64,000 nucleotides of DNA from contig OW799234.1 of assembly GCA_941918925.1 (NCBI GenBank), forward strand, positions 95,831,978 to 95,895,977, given 5' to 3'. The notes below the pieces were generated by a model. The model made no database searches, had not been told where the DNA came from, and saw nothing but the letters and a program-made list of their open reading frames with translations. Each line of letters begins with the position of its first letter. Position 1 is the first letter of the stretch. The position numbers and the translations under genes are program-made. This stretch comes from Phyto melanocephala. Taxonomy: Eukaryota; Arthropoda; Insecta; Diptera; Rhinophoridae. Of this stretch, positions 10,481 through 25,400 are shown piece after piece.

Positions 10481-13400
10481 ATGGTCAGCAGTTCTATAAA
10501 CATATCGGAGAAAAAGGTAAGAAAATTTTTTTTCAAACTTCTAAATAATTTTTGACCACGCTTAAGATACCAAATTATAAGCCCTAATCGCAGAAATTAT
10601 TTTTAAGAAAAACAAACAAATAGTTTTGAAATCAACTGAAATATAAGCACTAGAGTACAACTGCCTCGGCGTTTTTCCTAGAATTTACAATAGAAAATCG
10701 ATGTCTTTTAGATCCTATATAACCGAGAGAGCCAATATGGGGATCAAATGAAAGGGCTTGAGTATTAAAATAAGATCCGAGATAGCGAATATACAAGCCA
10801 TTTGTAGTAGTAATGGCTTTATCCCCTTTACCCCCACAATATTAGTATAAAATAAAAGGGCTTGACCATTACAATGTAGTAAACTTGCTTGACGGCTTGA
10901 CTAGAAGAATAAAAGTAAAAAAATAAGTAAAAATTTTAAATCAAAAATGGCGTCGAAAATAATAAAGAAAATGGCGTATTACATGAAATCTAAAATCTAG
11001 GTTTACCTACAATGTGGTCATATAATTTATGTGCTCTTATTTGTTTTTTTTTTTTTTTATTAATTTACTAAAGAAAACTTAATGAAAAGTCGTGTAAAGC
11101 TATTAACGGTTAGTTAGATGATAGCCAAGGTAATATTCAAGAACAATTCCGGTCAGAAAACGAACAAAATTTCCCAAGAAGTTTCATGTGTCGCAAGCAG
11201 TTGTAAAGAACGATGCAAATCATTTGTGACATCAAACATGATACAAAACTGGGGGCAAACTATGGTAATTTTGATCGTGATCTAATGCCGTAATGCTTAT
11301 TTTTTCTTAAAACAACACAAAGTTGCGATTTAGATATCATACCACTATGGGAAAAATACCCTTGAGTGGTATTCAAACGACAATGTCAATTTTGTAACAC
11401 GAGTGACAAATCCACCAAAATATCCACATCTAAGGGAAGGGTATCACAAGAAATGTTTGATTTTAAGTGTAAGTGGATACCACATCATACCATTGTTTTA
11501 ATGGTTTTAATGGTAGCTCTAGGTATTCTTCTGTTTGCTCATCAGCCCACATACGATAATTTTGTTTATAAACATGTTGAGCCAGAAATGTGCTTCATCA
11601 CTAAACCAAATTTCACAGTAAAACACCGGATTTTCAATTCTCACAGAACGCTGTTTTTGTTTTGTTATACAGCTGAACAATTTGAAGGCGCTATTGTAGT
11701 ATAAGACTTTTCATGATGACTTTGCAAACGATACCAAATACAAATGACAATCAATTCCCTCGACAAATCACATGATACATGCAACTCGATCAGTTTGTTC
11801 TTCACGAAAATTAATTCTCCGATGAGACAAGTCAATATTTGTTAAAACTGTTTCTTTTTTTAATTTGATAATTAAAACATCTCACGTTTTTATAACTTGA
11901 AAAAAATACAACAATAACAAAAAATATAAAAACATAATACAAATAAACCCGACACAAACTTGAATTTATAAGGTGAATAAAACAATAAAACTTATCAACT
12001 ACCGACAACAATTGTCGACAGCAGTTTTAATGAGTTTGATAAAAAAAATATAGTGCCTTTTAAGAAAAGTCACAGCTTTTTATTTTAGTGCAATCGCAAT
12101 GAAGAGAAATTACTAAATCTTTAAGAAGAAAGTTTAAAAATTTGTCATTGTCATAAACTTTTGATAACTTTAGTTGCTTTTTTTATCAGTTAATAGTAAT
12201 ATTTTAACTATCCCTCGTTGTACGGGATAAACATAAATGTTACTAAAAAAAATTGAGTCGAAATGCATTCAAATCAAAAATAGTAAGGAATTCACGTATT
12301 AACGAACATCTTGTTTAATATAAATATATTTTTTATTTACATAAAAATCAGTAGACAAAATTTTTTATTTTATTTATTTTATTTTATTTGGCGAGTTGAA
12401 AATACGACAATACTACACTGAGCTCTTCTTGTGAATACAGCATTGTATATCTATAAAATGCGGGATTTACAATAAATGGCGTATATTGTGAATACGGTTT
12501 TTATTTTTAATAACTTATATGTCATTTAAAGGGTACATATCTGTCATTTTGCTATTGAATATTATAGTGTAAACGAGATATATACATTTTAAAAAAAATT
12601 GTTCATTTAATTTAGACGGATTTATGAAATTTAAATAGATTAAAAAATACACTGGCAAGGTACATTTTCGTACAGTTTAATCTAAAACTTCCTTCGTAAT
12701 GTACGGATTTTAAAATTTTTTGAATAAACTTTTGAATCCTTCACCTGTGCTGCCAAGGTCATTTCGTTCTTAATTTCTACAATATTCATATCCGACCCTA
12801 TAAAATAAGTATTTTCTGAAAGCTTAAGCAACATTCGTCTGTCCGTGTTGGTTGAAATCAACTTCTAAAGGCCCCACTTGATGCAAAGATCTGTATGTGG
12901 TATCAATCTTTTGAAAATATTAAGGAATGAATCGCTATTTAAATCCAGTACAATTGCCCCATTGAATTTCGAGATATGAGTAAATAAACACGAATACGTC
13001 TGTTTTTTCTTCTATATTTACAATAAAATCAAACTTCACAATATTGGTGTTGAATGAAAGAGCTTGAGCAGTAGAATACAGTAAACCATGAGAAAGTACA
13101 AATCCAAGATTGCGCCATGAACAAAATTGTGAATATGTTTTTTTTAGCGGCATGTATATGAGTATCAAAAAAAGGGCTTGACAATTAAAATTTAGTTAAC
13201 TAAAATTGAAATAAAAGTTGGTGTCGAAAAAATAAGCAAAATGGCGTATAACATTAGAGTATAGGCTTAGCTCAACATCTACATCAACATCTATTCTATT
13301 GGGAACAGGGGGCATGGTACCCCCATGCAAAATAAAATATTTGATGTCATATGATGGAAACTATAAACGAAATTAGTTGAATCTTCTTAGTACGAGCAAT

Positions 13401-16400
13401 TTTCACGACAAATTCTTTATTACAACTAAAATGCTTACGATTAGAGCAGCAGTTCTCAAGACTCAAATACTCTCTCTCACCATGAAAAAAAGCTTATAAC
13501 ATTAGAGTCTAGGCTAAGCTACGATGCGATCCACACAGCTATGTACATGATGATGAAAGGAATTATCAAACTTATTACGACCGCACTCTTACTTGTTTTT
13601 TACTTAGGAATTATACTTGTGAAATTTAATCGCTGTACGTCATTTCGTTAAGATACAATCGTATTGTGTTCGATATCTGTCGTATTAAAACTCTTTACCT
13701 GTTAGGCCTTTTTGGATCATTTTCAATAGGAAACTTTTCTGATTTATTAGAAATATTGTTGCAAACGTCTATCTTCTTAGCTTTTTCCGTTAGAGCTCTA
13801 TTGTGCTTTCAACTAACAGATGGATGCACATGGCTAAATCATCCTAAAATGAAATCAGTATCCATGTTTTTCAACTTTAGTGAGAACTTCTCGCATCGAA
13901 AAGTCACGAAAAAAAATATCCCACCGTTTCTCGAAGTGTGAGGAAAATGTGTATCTGCAACTCATGACGAAAAATACCATTTATGATTACGTTAAAGCTA
14001 TCAAAAAAGTATACTTAATTATAAGAAGAAGAATAGGAAAAATAAAGTGCGGAAATAATAGCACATATAAAATTTTTAAAAATAAAAGTGTTTTAAAAAG
14101 TGTTCCTCCAAACTGTCTTCTGGCAAATTCTACATTTTTTAACATAAAGTTAACTAATTTTTCTTTTTGTTGTTTTGAAACCCGCATATTTTTCTAAACG
14201 ATAACAAGTTTATGACATAAATATTCACACATACATATGTATGTATTAATAATAAAAAAAAACATTTAAACTTTACCTTTTCCATGTTTCTGACACTCTT
14301 ACTCTTTACATTTATTGACTTAAAGTTTTTGCGATCTCGCGGACTTTTTGTTTGTGACCACTGTTGCCATTTCAGCTATTTTCTCGTCAAATCTAGCGAT
14401 TTTTAAATATTTTTTCCGGGAAAAAATATGATTTAGCTATTAGCGGGAAATCTAGCGATTTTTGCGATGTTGGATTTTAATGTGTTTTAAATACATATGA
14501 TGTTAATATTCGTAAAGACTAGCTACCAATTCATTTGTAATGCGAATGCTATTTTCAATACACTTTTTTATACAGATTTTGGCATCTGAAATCCAAAAAG
14601 CACATACATTTAAATTTAATAACCAATTTTATCTTGCAAAGTTTATAGCTCGAAACATTTATTGTAAAAAGAAGATGTTAAATAAACGTTCCTTTCTTTC
14701 TTTAGATGAATTTGTGAATTATACAAAAAAAAAAAACTATTTAAAAATTTCTCGCAAGAATTTCGAAATATTGCAAAAAAGAACTAATATGATCCAAAAA
14801 TTGTACATTGTTAAGCCATTAAAAGTTTAAGTCCTGGGTAATGCAAGATTAAAAAGGCAAGAAAAATGCAAGATACAAAGGGATATTGATGCAGGTGCTC
14901 TCTCTCTGCAAAATTGTACAAATAAAAATACAAGTCATCTGCATCGGTAGGAGAGTTATATTGGAGATAATTTAATTTTAAAGAAGGCTTCATTAATAAC
15001 TCAACATACGTCAATCAATTCAATTGATCAACTTAGAGATTTATGTAAAAAATATTTCGATAGAACGAATGAAAACCGTATTTATAGAACCAAATGCTTA
15101 GCGATAAATAAAAATGTTTTAGTGACCCATCTCTTAATGGAACTTAGAAACGATGTATGAGGTTATAGGTATTTGAAGATAAATCAATAGACGTTTGTAT
15201 TATCAAGTTATTAGGCATGTTTTTTAAAAACTAAAAACATACGTGGTACATAAATCTAAAGTAAATATTTTTTTTCAGTACGGAAAATCAACAAATTGTG
15301 TTAACATTTCTAAGTTTGGCTGAAGTGGCCGATGCGACAGGTTCAATTACGATTTACTTAAATCAGCATTAAAGAGACTAGATTACAATTTTACATATGA
15401 AAGCGAGATTGGCTTTAGACTTTTAGTGAATAAATCCCAAAATATTTTTAAATAGTAGTTAAGTATGCATATTATAAATATAACGTAATTAGCAACACTT
15501 AATAAACGTTATTTTTTTGAATTGATAGGTATATAACGTACATATGTGTACGTATATTTCTTGAATTTTTTCACATACCGTCATAAATTATGTAAATTAT
15601 GTATTAAAATGTAACTAATAAAAGGTGCCTTTCTAATAAAAATTACTGTACTTTTCTTTTTTTCATTCGTTGTTTTAGAAAAACTTAGCGATAAAACGCT
15701 AAATTTTCCGCGCAATAAAAAAATCTACGAAAACTTGGCTATTTTTTGTTAAATTTATGCCAGAATTTGAAAAAAAAAATAAATATTAGCGTTTTATCGC
15801 TAAAATTTTGACAATTTTTAATTTTTAGCTATTTTCTAGCTATTTTTATACATATTTTAGCGATATTTTTTGGGAAAAAGTTGGCAACAGTGTTTGTGAC
15901 TTATATTGACAGTTCAAAGTGAGAAATTCTCGTCTAAAACCTTTACAGAAACACTTTTTTATGGCTTACGAGTATTTTTAATACGTGACAGGTATTTCTC
16001 ACATGAATAGTTACAGACAGTGAGAGAAAACAGCTGTTTGTCTCGATTTATTGTTTTTTTTTTGGACCAATTAACATGGAAAGAGGACTCAAAAAATATA
16101 TAATTTATGGGATCTTAAATGAATCTTAAATGAATACAAACGAAATGAGAAAATTTATATACAATTGAATATGAAAACAATTATTGCTTTGAATACATTA
16201 CAATTGAGTACAAAATTTTCATTTTTATTTGGCCCAGTAAACATTTTTTTCAGTACCTCAATTGATAATATCTTATTTGTATTTAATTATTTTAAATATA
16301 ATAAACCAAAAACAATTTTAAAATAAACTTAGACTAAAATTTTCAACTTTAGAATCTATTCTTATTTTATATAGATAGATAGGAAGTGATTTAATCTATT

Positions 16401-19400
16401 AACATTTAAATAAAAATATTAAATACAATAGGTGTTTTCGTTTATATTTATTGTATGCATTAAATAAAAAAAAAATATTTTATTATCAAACAACACGAGC
16501 GTGATTTAAAGCAGACAGTCGAAAGTAATTAATTTATTAAAATTCATCTAAAGGTATAAGATATGAATAAGGAAAACGTACAGAACATACTGTTATCGTA
16601 TATGTATATGTGTTTGTATAAGAGATAATAAAGAGTGAAGTGAGTAATGAATGGCTTACAAAATGCATTGAAATATTTTAATTTATACGAAATTTTTTGG
16701 AGTAAATATTCAAAAAAATCGTAAATTAATTTATTTATTTTATAAAAAATAATATTAAATAGATTAAAAGTTTTCAAATATATTTAAATAAAGAATGGGG
16801 TATCGGAATTAACAAATGTCGCGATATCGTTTTTAAAGTTTCTTTTTTCTTTTTAATAAACCTTGTTCTCTAGAAAAACAATGTTAAACGTAAATGCTTG
16901 CGAGCAAAATTGTAACTAATGCTATGCTATGCTGGATGTAAAGGGTGTCCAAATTTAAACTATCAATGGCCAATGGAAATCGCTTCGACAAGATTTTGCC
17001 ACAAAATCGCATTTATTCTCTGAGAAGACGAGTGAATTGGCCACCAAAAACTTGCGATTTGATACCTTTAGACTAGTGTTCAAGGGCTTAAACACAATAT
17101 TATCGATCAGATATCAATCATTAACAGATTTTCGAGAAATGTGATTGAGAATTTTAAAAAAAGATTTGGAGCATGCCAAGTCAAGACGAGGCCACTGTAA
17201 GCTGTTCATAATTAATGTATTATGGTGTATTATTATTTTGAAGTAAAAAATAAATTTAAATATTTAATTAAACTTCCTCCGTATAGGAGGGTATTTAAAA
17301 TTCGGCACTGCCATATTGATTTGTATTTTTTATTGATTGTGTCTGTTTACTTTGTGTTGTGTAATTGTACATTAATCGTTATTTGTATATTTATAAGATT
17401 TTGTTAAAAACAAAAGTTGGATTTTAGATTAGATTTATAGTAATACAAATACATATAATATATTCGTTATTCTAGTTTTTTTTTATAAAACATTGAGTAC
17501 GCTTTAATTTTCAGTTTTACTCATTAATTTATCGCTTTTTATTCCAAAGTTACAGCATAAATTGTGAACTAAGGTCTTTCTTTCCAAAAAACAAAAATGC
17601 GCTTAAAGGATTAAAATAAAATTTTTTTTTAACTTTTTTTTTTCTAAAATGCTGGGTTTTTATGTGCTTATAATAACCCATAAATAAAAAATATAATATT
17701 TTAAAACAACGGCGTCTATGAATTAATCGCCACTTTGGGTACTATCGAACCCACTGTGCGAGGGTTGCTTGGCCGACATAATTGTTCATTTTTAACGAAA
17801 AAATATTTGTAATAAACTAAAATAAAAATGTTTTTAATTTCTAAAAAAGAAAAACTTTTTTTATTAAAATTATTCTTTAAATTTGAACACCCTTTTTTGC
17901 GCGGCAAAGCTTTTAATAAATTGTAAACTTCTTGCGCTTTCACAATTGTAAATTGCATTACACGCTCTATATACTTCATAAAAATATTTATTTTTCATAT
18001 TTTTATGTCTTCTGATAATAATTATTTTTACAACTTAAAGGAAATTTTATTACCTATTTGCTGGTAATTTAATTAAGGCCGGACTAATCATCAAGTTATG
18101 ATAAAATGTTTCAGTATAACCGCCTTATTTAGGACGAAATATAAGGCATGTCCATTAAAAAGAATCGGAGTCAGATAGAAAAAAATGATTTGAATTTAGC
18201 AAGTTAAGATCTCTATAGTCCACATATTTTTGTTGAAAAGTGAAAAAAAATTTTTTTATTGTAGGCTAGTGTAGATGTCATTATTTATACATCACGTTCA
18301 AAATAGCTGAACTTTTTGCAGCGAACGCGTTTCAAACTTAATTATGTGCCTTGTCATATAAAAACACGTGGCTAAAATTTTTTTTTTTTTTGCCAAAAGT
18401 CTAAAAGGCGTTAACGCATATTGTGTACCTTGACATTTAATATTAGGCAAATATTAAGCCAATTTAGTGTAAACACTATTTTAAATAAATATTTATTTGA
18501 TTTTTAGTGAGCTCGATTTAGGAAATATTATAAAAATTAATTATATTACAGTAAATTAAAACTTATTTATTAGAGTCATATTCTGATAAATTTTAGTGTT
18601 TACGTCTAATATTTACTTGATGTGATCATGCTTTAAGCTGTTATATACAGACTGCCTCAAATATATGCACGTATATTAAACTTAAAATATTTTAAAAATT
18701 TATTTCGCCGATCGCGTTATTTATTTAAACTTTTATGTATTGAACAACATAAGATCAAGAATATGTATATATAAAAATTAAAAAAATGGTCAGTTTCATT
18801 TCATAAAAAAAATTGTAGTGATTTTGAATAATAAAATAATAAAAACTATGATGAACTACAGCAAATCATCATAACTTTACTTTTGAGAGCAGAAAAATAT
18901 TCGATATTGTCGTACTGAGTATTTGTTGAAAATTATGTTTAAAAAATGTATTTCTTTTGAATTTTTTATAAATACAACTTAAGGCATATTCAGAAGGCAT
19001 AGAAGAAGAAACCTCGTCGCTAAAGTTGATCGGGAAGTATAATGTTGAAACTTGTTAAATTCGTCTTGATTTGATTTACTTATGCAGGGATGGAAATTTA
19101 GATTTTCGCTAAACAATTAACTTGAGTGTACGTTTCTGTTAATAAATTCACAAAGTTTGTTAATATTTGCTGTTTTTACATCCTTTATCATTAGTTTGAC
19201 AAATTTGTATCCTTTTTTAAGAATTTTTTTTTTAGATTAAGGATATCATAACAACTTTTTTAAGCTAATCGGTATACTTTAAGAGTATTATGCACAAACT
19301 AATAATATCCTTCCCACCTATAATGTTGTAGGGTATAATAATTTTAGTTATGGGGTTTCAAACTTTTAATATCATATTTCAGTTAGAATTAGAACCGATT

Positions 19401-22400
19401 TTCTTTAAAATTTCCCAACCCACAACGGTTAATATTTCAACTACAAACACTGCCGCTCATTTGAATAGGTCCCAAGTTAACTTTACATTTTATTAAATGG
19501 GTCTAAAGATGATAGAGAAATGTGAAAAGACATTTCAAGTACAGCTTTGTAATTGTTTGTGTTTATTAAAAATAAATTTAAGTTCACAAGTCTTATAGTA
19601 TGAACTTGCCCTCTACACCATTACTCTACCAACAATTATATCCATCAGGATATTCCAAAAAAATGTATCTGAATAAAACAATATATTGTCAATCTTTTTT
19701 ATACGACATGTGTTCATGAGCAATCTAAAGTCGTTTTGCTTTACTAGTGACATAGCTTTGTCATTCCATTTGTAATTTCTACAATATTCATTTCCGACCC
19801 CATGAAGTGTATATTTTCTAAGAGCTTATGAATAGAGGAGTGGATTAAGACCGTCTTTACATCTGTCCGTCTGCCCGTGTGTTGGTTGAAATCAACTTTT
19901 AGAAGCAACCATATGTTCCTCCGATCTGTGTATGGTATCAATCTTTTGAAAATATCCGGAAATGAATCACTATTAAAATTCAGCACAATCGCCTTATAAC
20001 TTTCTGAGATATGAGCAAATAAACACGACTGCCTATATATTTTTGCAAATACTATTTTTTTTTTGTGAATTTATCCGTTGTCATAGTTTAACTGGTTAAT
20101 GAACCTAGACAAGTGAGCCAAAAATTATATGAGTTTTATTTGAATTTTTATATAAACTAAAAAGTTTAAAAAAACTATATTTTAAACGTTTAGCATGCAA
20201 AAAATCTCTCAATTTCAGTTCAAAATAATTGTTTGTTCTCTTTTAGTATATAAATAACAAGAAAAATTAAAATAAAAATCCATAAAGATATGACCCTATT
20301 CAGATAAGCGGCAGTGTAAGTATTTTATAACAAAGTCGTCGTTATCGTCACATTGCACATGTAATGAAGTGATACAATGTCCATGACTTGAGAAAGTGCT
20401 TGGACCAACAATTGTTTAGTTGTCATTTTGATAATAGATTCATTTAAATGCGATATAAGCAGATGCGAGATGACAACACCACTACAGCGGCAGAAAAAAA
20501 AATGATCTTCCGTATAGTTTCTATTTTATACAAATTAAAATAAAAAGACTTATTGCTCGGTCACTTAATCCAGGCAGTCAATCATTGAGTCAGGCAGTAA
20601 GTTGGACAGACAAACAGTCGATCAGTTATTTACTCACTCATTTATTGATTATTTTTTGCACTGTTATTAAAAAACAATTTATAAAGAGTGTTTTTATATA
20701 GGTATAGATAATTGAAATGGAATAAAACAAAGTTGAGTTTTTTAAATTGTTTTATGCAAATTTATTTATTTGAAATACAATCTTGAAGCATTACGGTTAA
20801 AATATCACTTCTGGCTTATGACCTGGAAGCCAAATTTTCATTGACTTTTTTATTTCCTTTTTCGTATATCGGCACAAGTCCTTCAAGAAGTTAATCGTTT
20901 CAGGCTTATTGGCGTAGACTAGGGACTTAACATATCCCCACAGAAAACAATCTAGCGGCGTTAAAACGCTCGATCTTGAAGGCCAATTTACGGGTCCGAA
21001 ACATGAAACTATGCGGTTCCAAACGTTTTCTTTAATAGATTAATTACGGCAAGAGTTGCGTGACATGTTGCGGCGTCTCCTGCACCGAAGAAGTCAGTAA
21101 TAATAACTTTAAAGCAGTCATAATTGACTTAACGTTCTGACCATCATTGTGTTTAAAAAAATCCTACTAATATAATAAATGAGAATGTTTGTATGTTTGG
21201 ATCTTTGGATATTTGTTACTCAATCACGCAAAAACGGCAGAACGGAACTGAATGAAATTTGGCACATAGATAGATAACAACCTAGATTAACACACAGGCT
21301 GCTTTTTATCGCGATAATAACACGAAGTCGTTGGCAAACTCATCATCACACATCCTAAACGGATTATTTGTGTAACAAATATTTTAATTTTTGTTGTTAA
21401 TACTAAGTCTACCTTTTATCCCGATAACTACGCAGCACAAGCTAGTTAGTAATAAATTAATGATTCCAAAAAAATTAATGAGCACAAACAGTTAGTTTTT
21501 CTGAATGTCAACATGCATTTGAAGATTATCGTCTCCAAATACGGCAATTTTCTTGATTGACGTACATATTTAAACAAAAATTAGGTTCATCGTTAAATAA
21601 AATTCGCTTTTGAAATTCGGGATCATTGGCAAACTTGTTTTGGTTCGGCCCATTCACCGAATCTGAATTCGTGTTAAAATGCCAAACCAAACTAAATATA
21701 AAGCACTTGACAGCTGAAAAAAAAAAACAGCCGCAAGTTAAAAAAGTGTTGTCAACTTAAAGATTTATACCTCTATAAAAAGCACCCGATATAAAAACTG
21801 CTTTTCTAATTGCAATTTAAAAAAGTATCACTAAATTCTACAATCATAATGAATAAATGTGATTTGATAAGATGATCGCAGTTAAATAAAAAAAAAATAT
21901 GGTCTGTTTAATTCAAAGAAGAGAAAAAAAACTGTTTTATAATGTTAAATTGGACGAAGGAAAATTGTGAACACATTTATTAATATTTTTTTTTAATTAA
22001 ACAACCTAATAACGCATTTGTTTTGCTTAAAGTAAACAATTTGTTTATTATATTTATACAATAATTTAATAAGATTTTTTAATTATTATGTTTGCTTTCC
22101 CAAAAATTAACACACAATATAATACTCAAGTAGAATGTGGAGTCATTTAGGTTTGAAAAGCTTTAAGACGTTATTAAAGGTTTACACGGTGTAACAACTT
22201 TTTGTATACAAGAAGAAAAGCAATTCCATTGAATTGAAGTTACTGGAATTTTCCGTCGTTCTCATTTTCAGATCTCTTCTAGAGTAAAATTAAAAAAAAA
22301 AAAAACAAAAGAAAAATTTTTTTTGTATTTCGCCGAACTGAAAAAAAAGTTTCTTCAAAAATTTATTCTTCCATATCGTTGAAAATTCTAAACTTAATCT

Positions 22401-25400
22401 ATATATTTTGCACCACTCGTTGTTATTAAAGTAGGTATGTCCAAAAATATTGTTGCATACGAATTGCTTAACTGAAATAAAATTTTTAAGTATTTACTAA
22501 GTCTGTGCTACGTTTCACAATATGGTTTAATCAACTCAACGCTTTATAAAGAAAAAATCATTTTAGAAAATTTTTACACATGAATCAACATTTCGGTGAA
22601 GGGTATATAAGATTTAGTACTGCCAAGTATAGCACTCTTATTATAATTATTGTGTTGAGAAATTTTTATTTAAAATTTTATAAATTAAGACAAACAAACA
22701 ATTTAAAAATTAATTAATTATGTAATAAATTAATTTGTTTTTACTATAATTATGTTTGCACATTTTTATCAGTAAATAATTTTATTTTTGTTTAGATGTT
22801 TATTGCACTCTTGTTTTCATCTTACGTATCTTTCGTGCAACTCACACGTTTTTATACCCTATACCACCATAGATAGATAAGCATATTTGCAATTCGCATA
22901 AGCGTAATAGTCTCATACTTACTTTACAATATACCAAAATAAAATAATCTTTTCGAGTTGATAAAGCGATGTCTGTCTATCTGTCTGTAAAATTGTGAAT
23001 ATACATAACCTTTTGTACCCAGGAATAAAACTTGTTGATTTTGCTTGTAATAGCCATACGATTTGAAAAAAAAAACAAATAAATATTTTTGCATACAATA
23101 AAACAACACGGCAATACAGTAAGTTTTATTTAAATGCTTTAAAAAATTCTTTAACTGATCATCTATAATAAATATATAAAATTCTCGTGTCGCGGTGTTT
23201 GTGATTAAACTCCTCCGTAATGGCTTAAACGATTTTCATGAAATTTTGTGTACATATTGGGTAGGTCTGAGAATCGGTCAACATATATTTTTCATACCCC
23301 TCAACGCCACGCCTTTTTTCACGCCCCTAAGGTAGGTCAGACTTTTGAACCGATCTTCTTGAAATTTTCACATAATATAACTAAGACTCTGGTATGATTA
23401 ATACGATACTGTTTACCACGCCTACTTTAACGCCCACTATTCTGTAAATTATGTACTTTAATCGATATATTTAGTTTTTAGTATTTTTTTTTTTCAAATT
23501 GTACACAATTTATAGTCCAGCCAATGCAGAAATAAACGTTTAAGAATCGGTCAACATCTTTTTTTTCATACTCCTAAATATTTAGGGTGACTCAACTCAA
23601 GGAACAATTTATAAATAACGTAACGACTTTAATGAAATTTACAACTAAGATAGATCTGCTTACCGTAGAACACATATAGGTTAAGTTTTTTTTAATATAC
23701 TCAGAGTAAGTTATTTATTTTTATTGAACTAAAAAAATATTTCCTAGAAATAATTTTTTTGGCGGGTCAGCTAGCTTTTACATAATTTTCTTTATAAAGG
23801 CTTATTTATATACATATAATATATACTTTGCGCAATAGTTTAATGACAGAAAATTATTTTTATAATTGTCTATTATGCGCCTGATCTTTCGATCTTTATT
23901 TTATATCTGATAAATGTTGTGGATTCAAGGCCTATTAATCAGTTTAGATTTTGATAACTAAAACCCACTGTAGGGTAAATTTATTTTTTTTATTTGTTGT
24001 TTTTTTTTTTTGCGTAAGTCACAAAACAAACAATTAGAATTCATATACAATAAAATTAGTAGAAATCTCTCTATTTTCCCCTCTACTTAAATCGTAGTTT
24101 AACAAACAATAAATCATAGCAATTAAAATAATTTAAATTTTTTTGTTTGGCTGGCTGACTAACTGCTTGTCCATTTTAGACTTTGAGAAATGATGAATAA
24201 AATAAAACAAAATTTTTTTGTTTATTTAAAAAAAAAAATAAAAAACACAACAAAACAGAGACGACTTTATTTAGTTAGTTATAAAACCAACCTTAACTAA
24301 CCATTAATGGTTGGAATGGTCTATTCCAGTTTCTATTTTCAGTTTATATTTGAATGTTGAACGGTTTTGTTTTGCGAGTTATTACAACGGCTGTCTTCAC
24401 ACGCACACAATACTTTCGCGTATACAAAAAACATAAATAAAAAATTAATAATAATAAAAAAAAAAATTGTTTGAATGAGAGTTAAAAAAAAATATATAAA
24501 AAACAAAAAGATAAAAGATATAAAGCCGGTAAATAAGTGACATATTTTCCGTTAAAATAAACATTTGTATTTTATTAAGCATTAGGAAATAAATATATAT
24601 ACACATAAATACATATTTACACACATAAATATTATGTTTGCTCTAATGTGAAGGTCTGAAATTGTTTAAAAATATAAAACAGTGAAATATTTAGTAAATT
24701 ATTTGCTCTTAATACTATTTCATCATGTCGGAAGAAGCCTTAGTGGTAAGAAAAATTATTAAAATTGTTTAAAGAAAAAAATAAATATTCATCTAACATA
24801 ACACCAATTTTAAAAAGAATGTTTAGTAGTTGCTCTAGCTCGACTATGTTATACACTACACCATAACATCTTAAATATAAAAATCAACTGGTCTTTCCTT
24901 TTAAAAGTCATACTTATTTTTAAAGCGTGATTTTTTAACAGCTATAGGAAAGTTAAAAAAAAACACATAAAATTCAGAAAAATGCATGAAATCTTTATTT
25001 GAATCGATAGTACGGTCCATATAATTTAATGTTGAAGGTTATTTCATGCAAATAGTGACCGTGACTGCCCCTCAAATGGTCCATCCGCTTAGTCCAATTT
25101 TGGCATACTCTTTCCAACATTTTGGCCGGTATTTCATGAATAAATGCTTCAATGTTGTCTTCCAATGGGTCAATTGAAGCGGGTATGTATGTATAGACAT
25201 AAGCTTTAACATTGCCCCACAAAAAATAGTCTAAAGGCGTTAAATCGCACGATCTAGGCGGCCAATTGACCGGTCCCGAACGTGAAATAAAATGTTCACC
25301 GAACTCGCCTCTCAATAAGTCCATTGTTAAGCGTGCTGTGTGGCATGTGGCACCGTCTTGTTGAAACCACATGTCATGCAAGTCAAGCTCTTGCATTTTT

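Noticed and set aside
11366..11704. 112-codon + strand open frame
   Set aside because: Antisense of a mariner-like transposase remnant (SDEAHFWLN on the other strand).
13666..14197. Overlapping open frames of 91 and 105 codons
   Set aside because: No domain, start context or splice evidence; composition equals the surrounding intron.
22924..23109. 61-codon - strand open frame
   Set aside because: Falls within a DINE-like head fragment (GTCTGTCTATCTGTCTG) and has no family signature.
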